This document shows positions 32,330-43,800 of a stretch of 64,000 nucleotides of DNA, in pieces. The stretch's first letter is position 1. The number at the start of each line of letters is the position of its first letter. Origin of the DNA: Eutreptiella sp. 'Long Island Sound 2002'. Taxonomy: Eukaryota > Euglenozoa > Euglenophyceae > Eutreptiales > Eutreptiaceae. The stretch lies in NCBI GenBank assembly GCA_964036045.1, contig OZ038380.1, positions 125,284,899 to 125,348,898 on the forward strand, in the 5' to 3' direction. Position numbers and translations under genes: made by a program. The notes beneath the pieces were generated by a model. That model saw only the letters and a program-made list of their open reading frames with translations. It did no database searches and was not told where the DNA came from.

Positions 32330-33763
32330 CGCCTTTCCTGGCTAGGGTCGGTGTTGTGTGTGCTCAGGTTTGGATCTTCGCCCCCTCTGCACAATTCCTG
32401 GCCGGGGTCTGCGTTTTGTGCGCGTGGGTACGCGTTTTGCCTTTATCTGGGCTTTCCTGGTTGGGTGCCGCGGTGCGTGCATTTGAGTACGGGTTGCGGA
32501 ATTGGTGGTGGGTGTTTGGGGGTACGGGTTCCGGCTCAGCCCCGCCTTTCTTGGACGGGGCTTGCCGTCAGTGTGTGTGTATGGGCTGGGACGTAACCTC
32601 ACCTGCCTTGGCCGGGTTTGTGGCATGCGCGTTCAGGTGTGGGTCCCCGCCATACCCTGCCATTCCTGGATTGGGTTTGTGGTGTATTGTAGGTTGCCTT
32701 CCTTTGGTGTGGGTTGGCGTAGGCTCAGGTCGGGACGGTGGTCCGTCTCGTGTAATGTTCGGCCTTGTGGGTGTTGCCCCGCCCTTCCTGGTTGCGACCT
32801 GTCGTTGGTTGCGGGGAGGAAGGGGTCCTGCGGGTGTGGCCTCGGGTTCTCTTTTGTTCCGGGCCATTGGTGGCTGTCCTGGGTGGTTGTTTTGCCCATT
32901 CCGGTGGGGTCCCTCATACGTGGTGCTCCTGGTCACGGCCGGTTGGGGTTTGTCCTCCACTGTGGTGGGGTAGGTGGCCGCTTGTCCCCTCCGGTTTTGG
33001 TCACCATGGCCGCCGCCACCCCCCCCCCTTTTTTTCGGGGCTTACCGTTTGTGTCCGTTGCGTGGCTCTGTTTACTTGCCGGCGGTCGCTGCTGTGTCCG
33101 CGGCCCCCTGGTGGTGGTTCGCCCTTTCCCCGGGAAGGGGGGGTGGTGCTGGCCTGCCTGGGGTGGTCTTTGGTCTTGCTTGGTGGTGACCCCGTGGCCG
33201 CTGTGGTCCGTCTTTGCTGGCTGGGGCGTGTCGCCGGGGTGAGCGTGGTGGTCTCCTGATTTCCTTTCGGAGGGGTCTGTGGGTGCTGTCCTTGTTCCCG
33301 CCTGTCCGGGGGTTTGCCTCCCTTGGTGGGGTGTGTGTTCACCTTCATTGGTTTGTGGCTGTCGTCTTTGCTGCCCCCCGCCCCCCCTGGTTTGTGGCTT
33401 TGTCCTAGTGGGGTGGGAAGGGCTCCCCCATATGGCGTGTTCCGGCAGTTTCCTGCTCGTTCGTGGGTGGGGTCTTCCCCCCCCACGGTTTTCCTTTGGA
33501 TGGGAGGTTTGCCTCATCCTCCCTCTGCCCTCCCTTCGCTGGTCCATGCACTGGTCCGTGATCGGTGTGTGACCAACTGGACTGCGGATCCTGCTGTGGC
33601 GTGTCGCCGTGTGGTCTGTGACCAGGGGCCGTACCCCGGCTCCGTGCGCCTTCCGGTTCATGTGCACGCGCGGTCTGTCCCGCAGGCTGGGTGTTAGGCC
33701 CTGGCTTTTCCGGCCGGGCGGTTGCGCCAGCCGGAACTTCCAGCGCGCGCTGTGTGAGGGGGG
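32330..33763. repeat. A-poor tract: diverged, inverted relative of the satellite
   Basis: The plus strand is rich in G, T and C and poor in A, the mirror image of the T-poor tracts. Words of the form CCCGCC...TTCCTGG recur at 32337, 32397, 32456, 32550, 32607, 32665 and 32787, mostly 57-61 bp apart. That matches the ~63-bp monomer and its CCCCGCCACTCCTGG core when the satellite is read on the minus strand. The part from ~32900 to 33760 is less periodic, like the low-complexity tract next to the satellite. Open frames here are compositional. Confidence 0.6.
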
Positions 33764-35559
33764 TGTTTGGTGTCAGACAACCCCCCAAAACCCCCGCCTA
33801 TGTCCTCCACTACTCATCCTTTACCCCCCCTCTTCAGGTCACAAACTGTACTTTGTTTTCCACAACAAGTCCTCATGCCAAGTTCCCCGAAACTTGAAAT
33901 CTTTGGGAAACTTCAGGGGACTAGGCGCATTTTTTTGGTTTTTTGCGTCAATTGATAGGGAATGAAAATCCCCTTATATTTGTGGGCGAATTTCCATGAA
34001 ATTCGCAAACGTACAGGACCTGGATTTTGGCTTCCGCGCCTGCGTGAACCGGCGTCGCGCCAGTTCGCGCAACTACCGCCAGTTGGCGCCCGTGCGACCA
34101 AAATCGCGAAACCATGAACTGGCCTTTACGGAAATTTAACAAAGGCCAGCGACAGTGATTTGACTTCACTGTTGCTTCATTCAATGTCATAATTATACAA
34201 TGGATTCAGAAAACCGCAAAGCGGTGAGGTAAAAATCGAAAACTGGGCATCGACATGATGCCCAGGCAAAATAAGATGCTGAGTAGGTCAAGGAGCTTCG
34301 CCGGCACCTTACGGTGCCTTTCATTTCCCTTGCCCCTCATTTGACTAGTCATGGCATGCCATTTTTATGCATTTCATAGGGTCACTTCAGCAGAGGATAT
34401 CTTTGAGCCACTGCCTCCGTAACCTTTAAAGTAAAATGCATCGGAAAGCCATAAGTGTCTATTTTAATTGTATATTAGGTAAACGTGAGAGTTGCAAGTA
34501 GATTTGAAGTTATGAGTGATTTATTGACTTTGAGTCATAAAAATAGGATTCCAAGAATACCATGAATTGCCCCATGAAAAGAAAGGTATGCATCTCTTCC
34601 CATGGTGTACACGGACCCAAAACACTTTGGGTTATTTCATTTTGACGTTTGGAATTCCGTTAATAACCATGGTGGGTCAGGACATCCATGGTGGGGCTGC
34701 CATCCATGGCCCAAAAGAGCCATTTTTGGCCCTGGTATGGACCCACTTTGAGAGATTGGTGCGCGGAGCCATTGTGTCGAATTTCGCTAATTTTCCGACA
34801 TGCATGTTCGTGCATGTCTCGGGTGCATGTATTATTTTTATTTATTGATTTTCGAACCGATGACGAAGTGTTGAAATAATTTCAATGGCCTTCACTTGAG
34901 CACACTTTTTTTCATGTGCTCGAAGTTGGACATGATATCTCTAACATATCATGGAGCCGGAAGTCAAGTAAAAGCTTGTTTTGTACGTACTTGATGCGTA
35001 CTTTCAAAATATAGAAGAGTTTGACTCGCTTCGAGCCTCAAACATCTTCTTTTCGTAAAGTATTTTGAAACATTTTAAGCTTTTTTCACTATGTCATTTT
35101 CATGTCAATTTTCACTCAATTTTTCCCACTCATGGGCTCACTTTCCGGGCTCGGTTCTCCAAGCCTGTGGAGAGCTTGAACCCAATTCCTGTTTGTGCAT
35201 GTTTGAGTATGTGTCTACTTTGCATTTCGCCATTGTTTGCATTATTTGCGGCCATGTACCGAGTTTGAGCATCAAAAAGGTCGAGTTTGTTTTCGACCTT
35301 TGAATTTCATGTCCTCACTTGTGGTGACCATGGAGATCCACTACCATGGAGTTTTTGTTCGAACTTTGGATCCATCGGGGCCTACTTGGTCACTACTATG
35401 CATATAAGGTCGAGTATCCAACCCGTCGACGCTCGGCGGCTCGTTTTGGTCAATTTTGTGCAAGTAATTTTGAGTAAATTTCATGCCTAGGAAAAATTGC
35501 CCAGCATGCATGTCCAATTTTTCCCTGTGTATGTGCTCACTTGTGGAGCTCATAACTCC
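33764..35559 (+). repeat. 5' LTR of element B (right end not determined)
   Basis: It begins TGTTTGGTGTC and matches 47697-48357 plus 62849-64000 with a consistent offset (13933, then about 28441). The homologous copy runs off the window at a point equivalent to 35559, so the LTR is at least 1.8 kb. It is T-rich, with short ORFs only, and contains repeated CCATGG words near 34600-34710. I could not place its 3' end, a TATA box or a primer-binding site with confidence. Confidence 0.85.
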
Positions 35560-36786
35560 GAGCCATGGTTGATTTTTGGCCTAAAAATTGATTCCTATGA
35601 GAGCCCCGCTTCTCCACTCACGAGATTCGATTTGTATGATGAATTCCGAGCCGCCGGCGTCTCAGGGCAACCGGATCTCTGAAGCTTTTTTAGAGATCTC
35701 AAATTTCATGTGTCCACTTCAGGGACTTGCTTTGTTGGGTTCTTTGGGTCAAATTCCCTTGTTCCTTGACCCTCATTCACTCCAAGGTGTATACCTTGGG
35801 TATTGAGACTTGGTTGGGTATGCTTGATAATGTACTTGAGTCATTCGAACCCGTTTTGCCAAGCCTATGGCATAGTGGTTTTACATGGCTCCAACCAGGT
35901 CTATACAGAGCCTTGAAAAACACCCTGTCATGAAGTCACTTTACAGGCTAACAGTAAAAAACCTATGAGGAGTTAGACCGTGGGGTCTTCTCCTATGTTT
36001 CAATGGTGCTCTCTACTTTACGTTGAGCATTTACTTGAAGCGTACTGGTACATAAGTTCACTATTTTGAATTTTACCAGGAATTTTGTCAACAATTCCTA
36101 ATTTCATGAGGTCACTTCAGGTCCATGGCAAAGCTAGGCCATAGGTCAGTTTTGGGCCAGCTTTTTGTCCATGGCCTACCAACAGTGTCTTTGGGTCTTA
36201 TTTCGGTCATTGGACTCTTGGTCTATCCTTGAAAGATCGGTCCAAGTCCATACGTCACTTGAATTTTGACTTGAATCCTGTGTGTAAAACATGCTCATTT
36301 CTGGTTTTTCCTGCTTGTGTGTCCTGATGCCTGCAGTAAATCTCAGGGCCCACGTTGAGTTGTATCCTGCCCCCCTATGTGTGTCAGGGTGAAGGTCCTG
36401 GGCTCCCATAACTACCCTTGTTTCCGTATGGGACCCTGTCCAATTGCTCTGACTCCCTTTGTGCCATTTTGTCTTGTGTACATACTGTTTTTGTGGTTGC
36501 ATGATGTATCTCTTTTCGTCCTTTTAGGTACGAAAGGGCTACTTTTGTGATCGATGCGCTCACTCTGAGTTTCAGCAAGGTTCAGACTTCTCGTCCAGTG
36601 CTGTGCCTTCGCTTGTGACTCGCTCGGCTCAGGGAAACGCGCCCGTACCGGCCCCGCTTACAAACCAGTGGGTAAAATAGCACCGGGAGTACTATCACAA
36701 AAGTCTCCTAAGGGCTACGCCGGAGTACCTAGCCGAGAAGTGGTGCTCACAAAGACCCCCCCAACGAAGACAACTTCAGATTCGAC
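35560..36786 (+). other. Rest of LTR and leader of element B; possible upstream gag sequence
   Basis: It lies between the last base with a visible LTR match and the first good gag ATG. The last ~250 bases may already be coding: GYFCDRCAHSEFQQGS near 36540, and after a TAG at 36678 REYYHKSLLRATPEYLAEKW. That block changes frame at a C7 run (36756-36762) into the main gag frame. A pyrimidine tract ending in TTTTAG at ~36527 could be a 3' splice site; this is speculative. Confidence 0.45.
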
Positions 36787-39620
36787 ATGCAGGACTTGGA
36801 CCGGCGAATCGGGGAGCTCGTCCCCTCCGTGGCAGCCCCCGCCCTCCGCATTACCGGCTCCGGGCCCCATGGGTCTGACTCAACAAGCAGCTCGGGGTCC
36901 GATGGCGAGGCGCCCCCGGCGTCCCCCGTACTCGTGGACCCAGCCCCCTACGCCTTCCCTGAGTAGGCTGAGGACCCCCAGGGTGGCCGCTGGCACTTCG
37001 CCGAGGAAATCGAGCTCAGCAACGACCTAGGCCAGCGGGCCTTTCGCATGAGGTAGGCCACCTTTGAGACCGTCAACGTGCAGCAGCAATGGCAGGAGCT
37101 TGACGCCTTGGCCGCCCACTACCGAGGCTTCGCCGCCGAGTCCGCCACCGTGCAGCAGGAGACCGTGGCCTTCGTGAGTGACCTGAGCGGAGTCGTCCGC
37201 TCGCTTGCCCGGCACACCGACGCCGGGCTGACCCAGGCTTGGACCGAGGGGCACACCTTGCATCAGCGGGTCCGCCACTTTGATGACCAGCTTGGGCGGC
37301 TCAGTAGGTCTGGGGATGAGCTCCGGGCCGAACAGCCGAGCCAACTCAGTGTCCTCACCGCCGTCCAAGCGAACACCGCGGCCGCCGTCGCCGCCGCTGC
37401 AGCCGCCCCCGACCTTGCGACTATCAAGGCAGCCATGGAGGTGGAGATCAAGCGCGCCGTGGAAGCCAAGCTGGGCCCCCTCACCCAGCGCATCAGCGAG
37501 CTGGAGCAGCGAGAAGCCGAGCATCGTCGCGCTCTCCCGGGCTACGTCGACCAGCTCAAGGCTACCATGGCGTCAGCCGCCGCCGCGACCGGTTCCACCG
37601 CCGGTTCTACAACGACCCAAGCGGATCCATACATCCGCCCCCTCAAGACCAAGCTGGCCACCATGGAGGCAGAGCTGCAGCAAGTCCAGCTCACCATGGA
37701 GAACGAGCGGCACGCCGGATCCGAGTTCAGGCACAGTATACTTAATAGCATAAGCCTCATGACGACCGCGCCCGTGACTCCAGCACAGCCCCCCTTGGGA
37801 CCCATGCCCCCCCCCAACAGATTCTGATTGCTTTGCAGATCAGGTCAGGGCCCAAGGGGAACGCCTGACCGCTTTGGAGAATCAGGTGGCAGGCTGCAAT
37901 GAGCTCATAAAGGAGTTCGAGAGCCAGCTTGAGGGGCTGCAGGGTGAGGAGGGTGTTGAAGAAGGGCCCCGAGACGGTGCCTTTGCCATTCAGGGGGCCC
38001 ATCATCCTGTACATACTCCAGATTTCAGTGGCCATTCTGAAATGGCTTGTCAAGTTGCTGATGTACATACTCACGTGCATGCGACGCCCCATCCCCATGT
38101 GCATGTGATCCCACAGCCGTATGTGCATACACATGCGCCTTGTGCAGCCACCCGTGCAGCGGAGACATCAGAATTACCGGGTTATCACCCCCCCCCAGGG
38201 GCCTACAAAAATGGGACCACCAGGTTATCACCCCCCCCATGGTCCCCCAAGTGCAGAATTCAGTTTCTGTGGACCCCCCCCTGGATATGCTCATCAGCAC
38301 ACCCATCAGCATCAGCCATACTCCTCGACCCCCCCCCAAGCACATCATTATTGTGCCGAGAGGCGTCACCTTCAGGGACTCCACCCTCGGCACTTTGATG
38401 CACGGGGAAATTTTGACCCCAGGGTAGTCCTGAGATGGCCAGAGGATGAGGAACTTCCGAAGGTCAAACCAGTAGGGATTCCTGCTTGGGGTATGGCCTT
38501 TGCTGAAGTTCCTGATGACCCGGCCCCGAGTCCCGTGGATAACCCCACTACCTTCAACCAATTCTGGGCAACCACGGGGCCAGGAGCCTATGGTCATCAG
38601 GCCACCCCCCACCTGGACCCCACATCCCTTGGGGACCTGCAGCGGGCCAACCTCCGTCCCAAGTGGGACGGAAAGGGTGAAACCGTGCACCACTACCTCC
38701 TGAAATGGAGAAGGTGGGAACGGTCAGTGGGGCGTGCCCTGGGTGAGGAGGCCCAGATTGTGGAAATCCTGGCCTCCATACCCCCGAAGATCGCCGGCCC
38801 CATTGAGGACCGCCATCTCCGCCGATGCCTCTCCTACAAGGAGGTAACGGAGGAGGTGGAATGGGAGGCGAGGAATAAGACCAATGTAGATCTCTTCAGG
38901 GATACCTACAAGAGTACTGTGGTGCCGGCTCATTGTACGGCATCACAACTCAGTGGGATCTTTGAGGATTTCTGCTATTGGGGCAAGAGGGTGAGGGGAG
39001 GAGTCACCCTGGAGGACGCCAGCAAGGACTGGTTGGACGCCCTCCGCCTGCACTCTGACTTGACCCAAAAGGTCATTGCAGAGCAAACTAAGTGCGGCCG
39101 GTCATTTGACTATGTCCGGCTGTACCTGTTTGTGCAGGTCTACTTCCTGCAGCAGGAAAAAACGGATGAGCACCTGGCTCATTTGCGGAGGCGGCACCAG
39201 GGGTTCAAGGTGAACCAGCTGCAGGAAAACCCCCCTGACGAGGGGTATTCCACATCGCCTGCCGGGGTCCACAACCTGTTGCAGGATCCTGAGTACCCCC
39301 CCACTGCACAGGGAGAGAGTGACAGCCCACCAGCGTCCCCTGACGAGGAGCTGGAAATCAATATTTTTGGGCAAGAAGTCACCAAGACTGGACCCCCCTG
39401 TAGTTTCTGTGGCTTCAAGGGTCACAAGGTGGAGACTTGCTACCGCAAGCATCCCCACCTACGACCGCCCCAAGGGGCCAAAAAGAAGGGTCGGAAGGAG
39501 GGACCCCCCTGCACGGGTTGTGGCAGCACTTGGCACAGCCCGGATCAGTGTTGGAAACTCCATCCACACTTGAAGCCCCAGCCAAAGAAAGCTGCCAAAC
39601 CCCCCCCGAAGCGAAATTAG
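36787..39620 (+). CDS. Gag of element B with two CCHC knuckles (frame-broken)
   Basis: Read from the ATG at 36787. Part 1 (frame 1, to 37827) has two in-frame TAGs (36964, 37054) and a long helical, Ala/Gln-rich coiled coil (KRAVEAKLGPLTQRISELEQ). The frame then changes at a C9 run (37807-37815) and again at a C9 run (38188-38196). Part 3 (to 39620) has a Pro/His/Gln-rich stretch, a capsid-like core (GETVHHYLLKWRRWERSVGR), and two perfect Cys-x2-Cys-x4-His-x4-Cys zinc knuckles at 39398-39440 and 39510-39551 before a Lys-rich tail. It ends in TAG at 39618 with protease in the same frame. The role is capsid and RNA packaging. The shifts may be homopolymer errors, or they may be real decay. Confidence 0.75.
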
Positions 39621-40871
39621 AGGCGTGAGCGGACGCGACGGGGCGTAGGCCCGCTCACAGGACGCCCAGGGTACCCCAGCCTGAGGGTTGACTGCCTGTG
39701 GGGTGAAAAATACGCGGTGCGCCTCGCGGTGGTACTCAAGGGGGATGAACAGGAGGTACTGAGACCGCCCCGATCAGCGGTAGTGGACTCAGCAGCCAGG
39801 AAAGGCCTGATCCTGCCAGGGACCTTCTTTTTGAAGTCCCTGGAGCCCCTGTCGTCGGCGCTGGACTTTCAGTGCATCATCGACACGGGTTGTGTAGCCA
39901 TAGGGGTCATCGGATATGAGTTGGTACGAGATCTGGTCCGTACCAAGGCTGACAGTCCAATACGGCTGATTGGGGCTGGACCCAATTCCCTGAAGGGAGG
40001 CACCCATTGTATACATGGGGCCCTCTTACTCCCCGTATCACACAAAGGGAAATACGTCCGAGCCCGATGTCCTGATGCAACTCTGTACATCGCTGACATT
40101 GGGCCCAGAGCCATAGTGGGGTATCCCTTATTGGCTCGGTATGGCTTGGCAGTCTTCCCAGGGCAAGGGTCATTGATTTTTGAAGAGGATCTCAGTGGAG
40201 AGACCATCACTGTCCCGGCCTCAGAGCCTCCACCTGGGCTGGAACTGACCCAGGTTGAGGGGGACAACCCGATTCAGTCGGTCGTCCCATTATACTCTGT
40301 TTCTGCGCCAACGGTCACTGAGTATGGTCCTTCAGACTTAAATCGGGACGAGGGTTCAGTGAGATCTGCCTTCGTCGATGGGTGCCATGTCCCTGCCTCC
40401 GCGGGATACCTCTGCGCTCCACAAACGCACGACGTAAGTTGTGCGGGCGAGAGGGCACAGGGCAGCCTGGGTACTTCTGTGCCTTGGTCTGAACGGTTCA
40501 ACAGTCCGTCGCCCACCATCGATACCCTGACCTATTCTGAAGTGACAGCACCTCATGCGACAGTTGACACTACACACACAATCTTGAACACACAATCTGT
40601 ACCTCAGGAAATGATGGAGAGGCCTTCACAGGTTCTACTCTCACCGGCAGGGACCAGCTGTGAAAGCGGTCCTGATGCCCAGGTCATACCCTCGACCATC
40701 ATCCCCATTACACCTGAGTTGCAGGGCAGTTTGTTGACGCCGAGTTCAGCAGGATTACAGCCTGAGCAGGGCTTGAGAGAGGACCCATCAGCGGTCCACA
40801 AACTGACCGGGGCTGCCTTCAAAGGCAGTGACCCAGAATCTCAGTCCACAGGATGGGACACCATAAGTTAG
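39621..40871 (+). CDS. Aspartic protease region of element B
   Basis: Open in the Gag frame from the codon after the TAG. The active site is FQCIIDTGCVAIGVIG, with Asp at 39882. The flap and second-strand region follow, ending in GPRAIVGYPLLARYGLAVF, the equivalent of the usual ILG-x3-L signature. The remaining ~230 residues are Ser/Thr/Pro-rich without recognised motifs and may be a spacer. The frame closes with TAG at 40869, where the next ORF is open in the -1 frame (overlap 40832-40868). The enzyme would process the Gag-Pol precursor in the particle, as known for this family. Confidence 0.8.
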   Translation, partial: RRERTRRGVGPLTGRPGYPSLRVDCLWGEKYAVRLAVVLKGDEQEVLRPPRSAVVDSAARKGLILPGTFFLKSLEPLSSALDFQCIIDTGCVAIGVIGYELVRDLVRTKADSPIRLIGAGPNSLKGGTHCIHGALLLPVSHKGKYVRARCPDATLYIADIGPRAIVGYPLLARYGLAVFPGQGSLIFEEDLSGETITVPASEPPPGLELTQVEGDNPIQSVVPLYSVSAPTVTEYGPSDLNRDEGSVRSAFVDGCHVPASAGYLCAPQTHDVSCAGERAQGSLGTSVPWSERFNSPSPTIDTLTYSEVTAPHATVDTTHTILNTQSVPQEMMERPSQVLLSPAGTSCESGPDAQVIPSTIIPITPELQGSLLTPSSAGLQPEQGLREDPSAVHKLTGAAFKGSDPESQSTGWDTIS

Positions 40872-43800
40872 TGTCAGTTGTACTCGCCCTGTCCGGGAGT
40901 ATAGCCGCCCAGGCTGGGATTCACCAGAATTCCAGAGGGTGGATTGAAAAAGATACTCCCCCTGCTTCAGCGCCAACAAGGGGCGACCCACAGCTGGTGG
41001 ACGACCTATGCATCATGACATCCCTCTTGGCTGGCTTGTGCCATCAGGCTAAGGCACCCCACTCCGTCCAGCCAGAAAAGCATTCAGCATGGCCTGAAGT
41101 GCCAACGACTGGTGAGCCCATCAGGTCGCAACTGAGGGTCCCGGCAGCTGGTGCAGACTGGGACCAGACCAAAGAGGCGAAGGTCGACGAAACCCTTTCT
41201 TCCCTTTTTCCTACCCCCACTGTACTTCCTTCCCCTGATATCCGGCAAGAGCCGTCCGATCAAGGTCCTGCCGCCCAGTTGCAAGTCTCTGGGGACTTGA
41301 CCAAGATGATCGCGGTCTTCGCCGAGGATTGGCTGGACATCGGCGACCAGGAACTCTCAGGAGTCCGGTCGGTTAATGTCCACGATCAGGATTTCGAATC
41401 CTGTTCGGGTGATGAAGGTTCCTTGGGTTTCGATCCGCCCGATGAGTTCATGGGCCGGTTCGGGTACTCATGGGACCGCGGGGGTGTGGAACTTGGTGCC
41501 ATGAACATTAGTGTCATGGACCTGCAGGACCCACAGGACAAAGCCCCCATGGCAAGTCCAGCCCCCACCGGGGTTTCTCAGGAGATCCCGCCGATACGAC
41601 CCCGACGGTCCGCTCGGATACCGCGGAAACTGAGGCGGCCAGGCATATTCAAGAATGGAAGATACGACCTGCGCCCGCTATGGCGCGAAAAGTTGTGTGA
41701 ATGGGCTGGAAGAGCTTTGGGGACTACCGAGCCTCTCCAGCCCACACTCAGCCCCTTTTACCGCCTCGGGACTGTGAGTGGAGTGCGTGAGAAGGGTCGA
41801 CAGTGGCGTGAGTGGGGTCAGGGACGTGGGGGAAGAAGAGTGAAGAATCGAAATCGGACTGGACTCTCACCCCCCCGTAAGACCAAGAAGGCACCAAAAG
41901 GGTATATGTGCCCTTGGGGAGGGGAGCATCATACTTTGTTTTTGTTCCCGCCAGCTCGTGAGCTGCCGGAAACGGTGCAAAAGGTCATATGGGAAGGGGG
42001 TAAGGGGGTTATAGTGGTACCAGTCCGAAAGAGAGAGAAGTGGTTTTGGAGTTTAGGGGAGATTGCAGTGGATTGGTGGGACATACCGAAAGGGGAGAGT
42101 ATTTTTTGGGATGGGAAGGGTAAAATGCTCTCTCAGGAGGGTCACCTGCAGTACCGGGCTGTACTTTTCGATGCACTTGGTATTGAACAAGAGGGACTGA
42201 ACCAGACCAGCTGGAAACAGCCCTTGGGTGATCCTGACCTCAAAGAGGTCCTCCATCAGGGAGCCTGGCGTCCTGAGGGTACCACTGCAGCCCCGGGCCT
42301 CGGCAAGAGACCCGTGGGCAAGAAGCGCCGGAACTGGAATGTCCTGGCACTGAAGAGGGCCAAGGAAGGGTATGGCCCCCCTGACTCCCCCGACATTGAT
42401 TTGATTTATCCTGCATTCCACAAGCCCAGCTCACAGGACGACAGAAATGACCCCAATCGGCGATCCGAAGTGGAGTCATCGTCCCGGGACAGCCCTGCTG
42501 CCCCCAAACTCACCCTGAATCGCCTCGAGAAGGTAGAGGCCTCCATCTCCAGCCAGAAAGTGGTAGATTGGATGATGGACCCCGTTGGCACTGAGACTGC
42601 CAATTGGGTCGATCACAGGACCCCCCCCCAGCAACTCTTCCACTCGAGAACTCGGTCAGTGCGTTCCGTCCTAGAGGCCGATGCCAAGGAGTTCTTAGAC
42701 CCCCATCTTCAGAAGATGGTGGAGTCGTACCGCAAAAAGCTCCTTGATGAATTCAAGGACACAGTTTTCAATTCAGAGTGGAATAATTGGGAGGAGATCA
42801 AGGCCAATGCCAACAAGAGGGGACCTGATGGGTGGGTCAAGCTGGAGCTGAAAGAGGGCTCAAAACCTGTGGCCTTCAGCCCCATCCGAGCAGTAGGTCT
42901 GCTGGAAGAGGCACTGAAAGAAAAGGTCCAAGGTTTTGAGAAAAGGGGCTGGATTGAGGGATCCAAAAGCCCTTGGGTGGCACGTGGGTTTTTGGTGCCG
43001 AAACCTGGGGTAAACAAGTGGAGGTTGGGCATTGATTATCGGTACTTGAATTCATGTCTCGAGGGACATGAATTCCCCCTACCGGTGATTGAGGACCTCC
43101 TCCAGCGACAGCATGGGAACCATCTCTGGACCATCCTCGACCTTGAGGATGGGTTCCACCAGATGCCCCTCACGGAGGAAAGTCGTCCGCTGACGGCTTT
43201 CTGTACCCCGTGGGGAGTGTATCAGTGGAACGTCCTGCCCATGGGGGTGAAAGTGGGACCACAGGTCTACCAGAGAATGGTCACCCACTGCATCAGGCAC
43301 CTGCCTCCCTCGGTAAGGGCCTATATTGATGATCTGCTTGTGGGTACGCCCCCCTCCAAGGCTTCCAGGGGTAAGGGTAAGCTCTTGGACAGTTGTGCCC
43401 TCGATGAAGAGGCCATAACTGAGCACTATGAGTTGGTCAGGAAACTTTTTCGATGCCTGGCTGACCACCATCTCCAAGTGAAGGAGGAAAAGTGCCACCT
43501 TTTCTGTCAAAGGGTTAAATATTGTGGTCACATCCTTCACCAGGGACGGAGATCCCCCGCCCCCGAGAAAGTGGCTGCAGTTCGTGACTGGACTGAGGCC
43601 ATGATTCGTACCCCCAAGCAGATGAAGGGATTTCTCGGAGTATGTAATTGGTATTCCATTTACATACCCCAATATGCTTCCCTGGCTGCGCCCCGGATGG
43701 ACAGCTTGAAAGGGAAGTATGAGAGAGCGCCTGAGGGAGGCAAATGCAAGGTCCCCAAGGACCGCAACTTCATTGAATGGACTGAGACCATGAGGCAGAG

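Noticed and set aside
34700-34740. Dinoflagellate spliced-leader relic (GAGCCATTTTTGGCCC resembles part of it)
   Set aside because: The match is partial with mismatches in the core, and it lies inside the LTR; no other SL-like sequence found.
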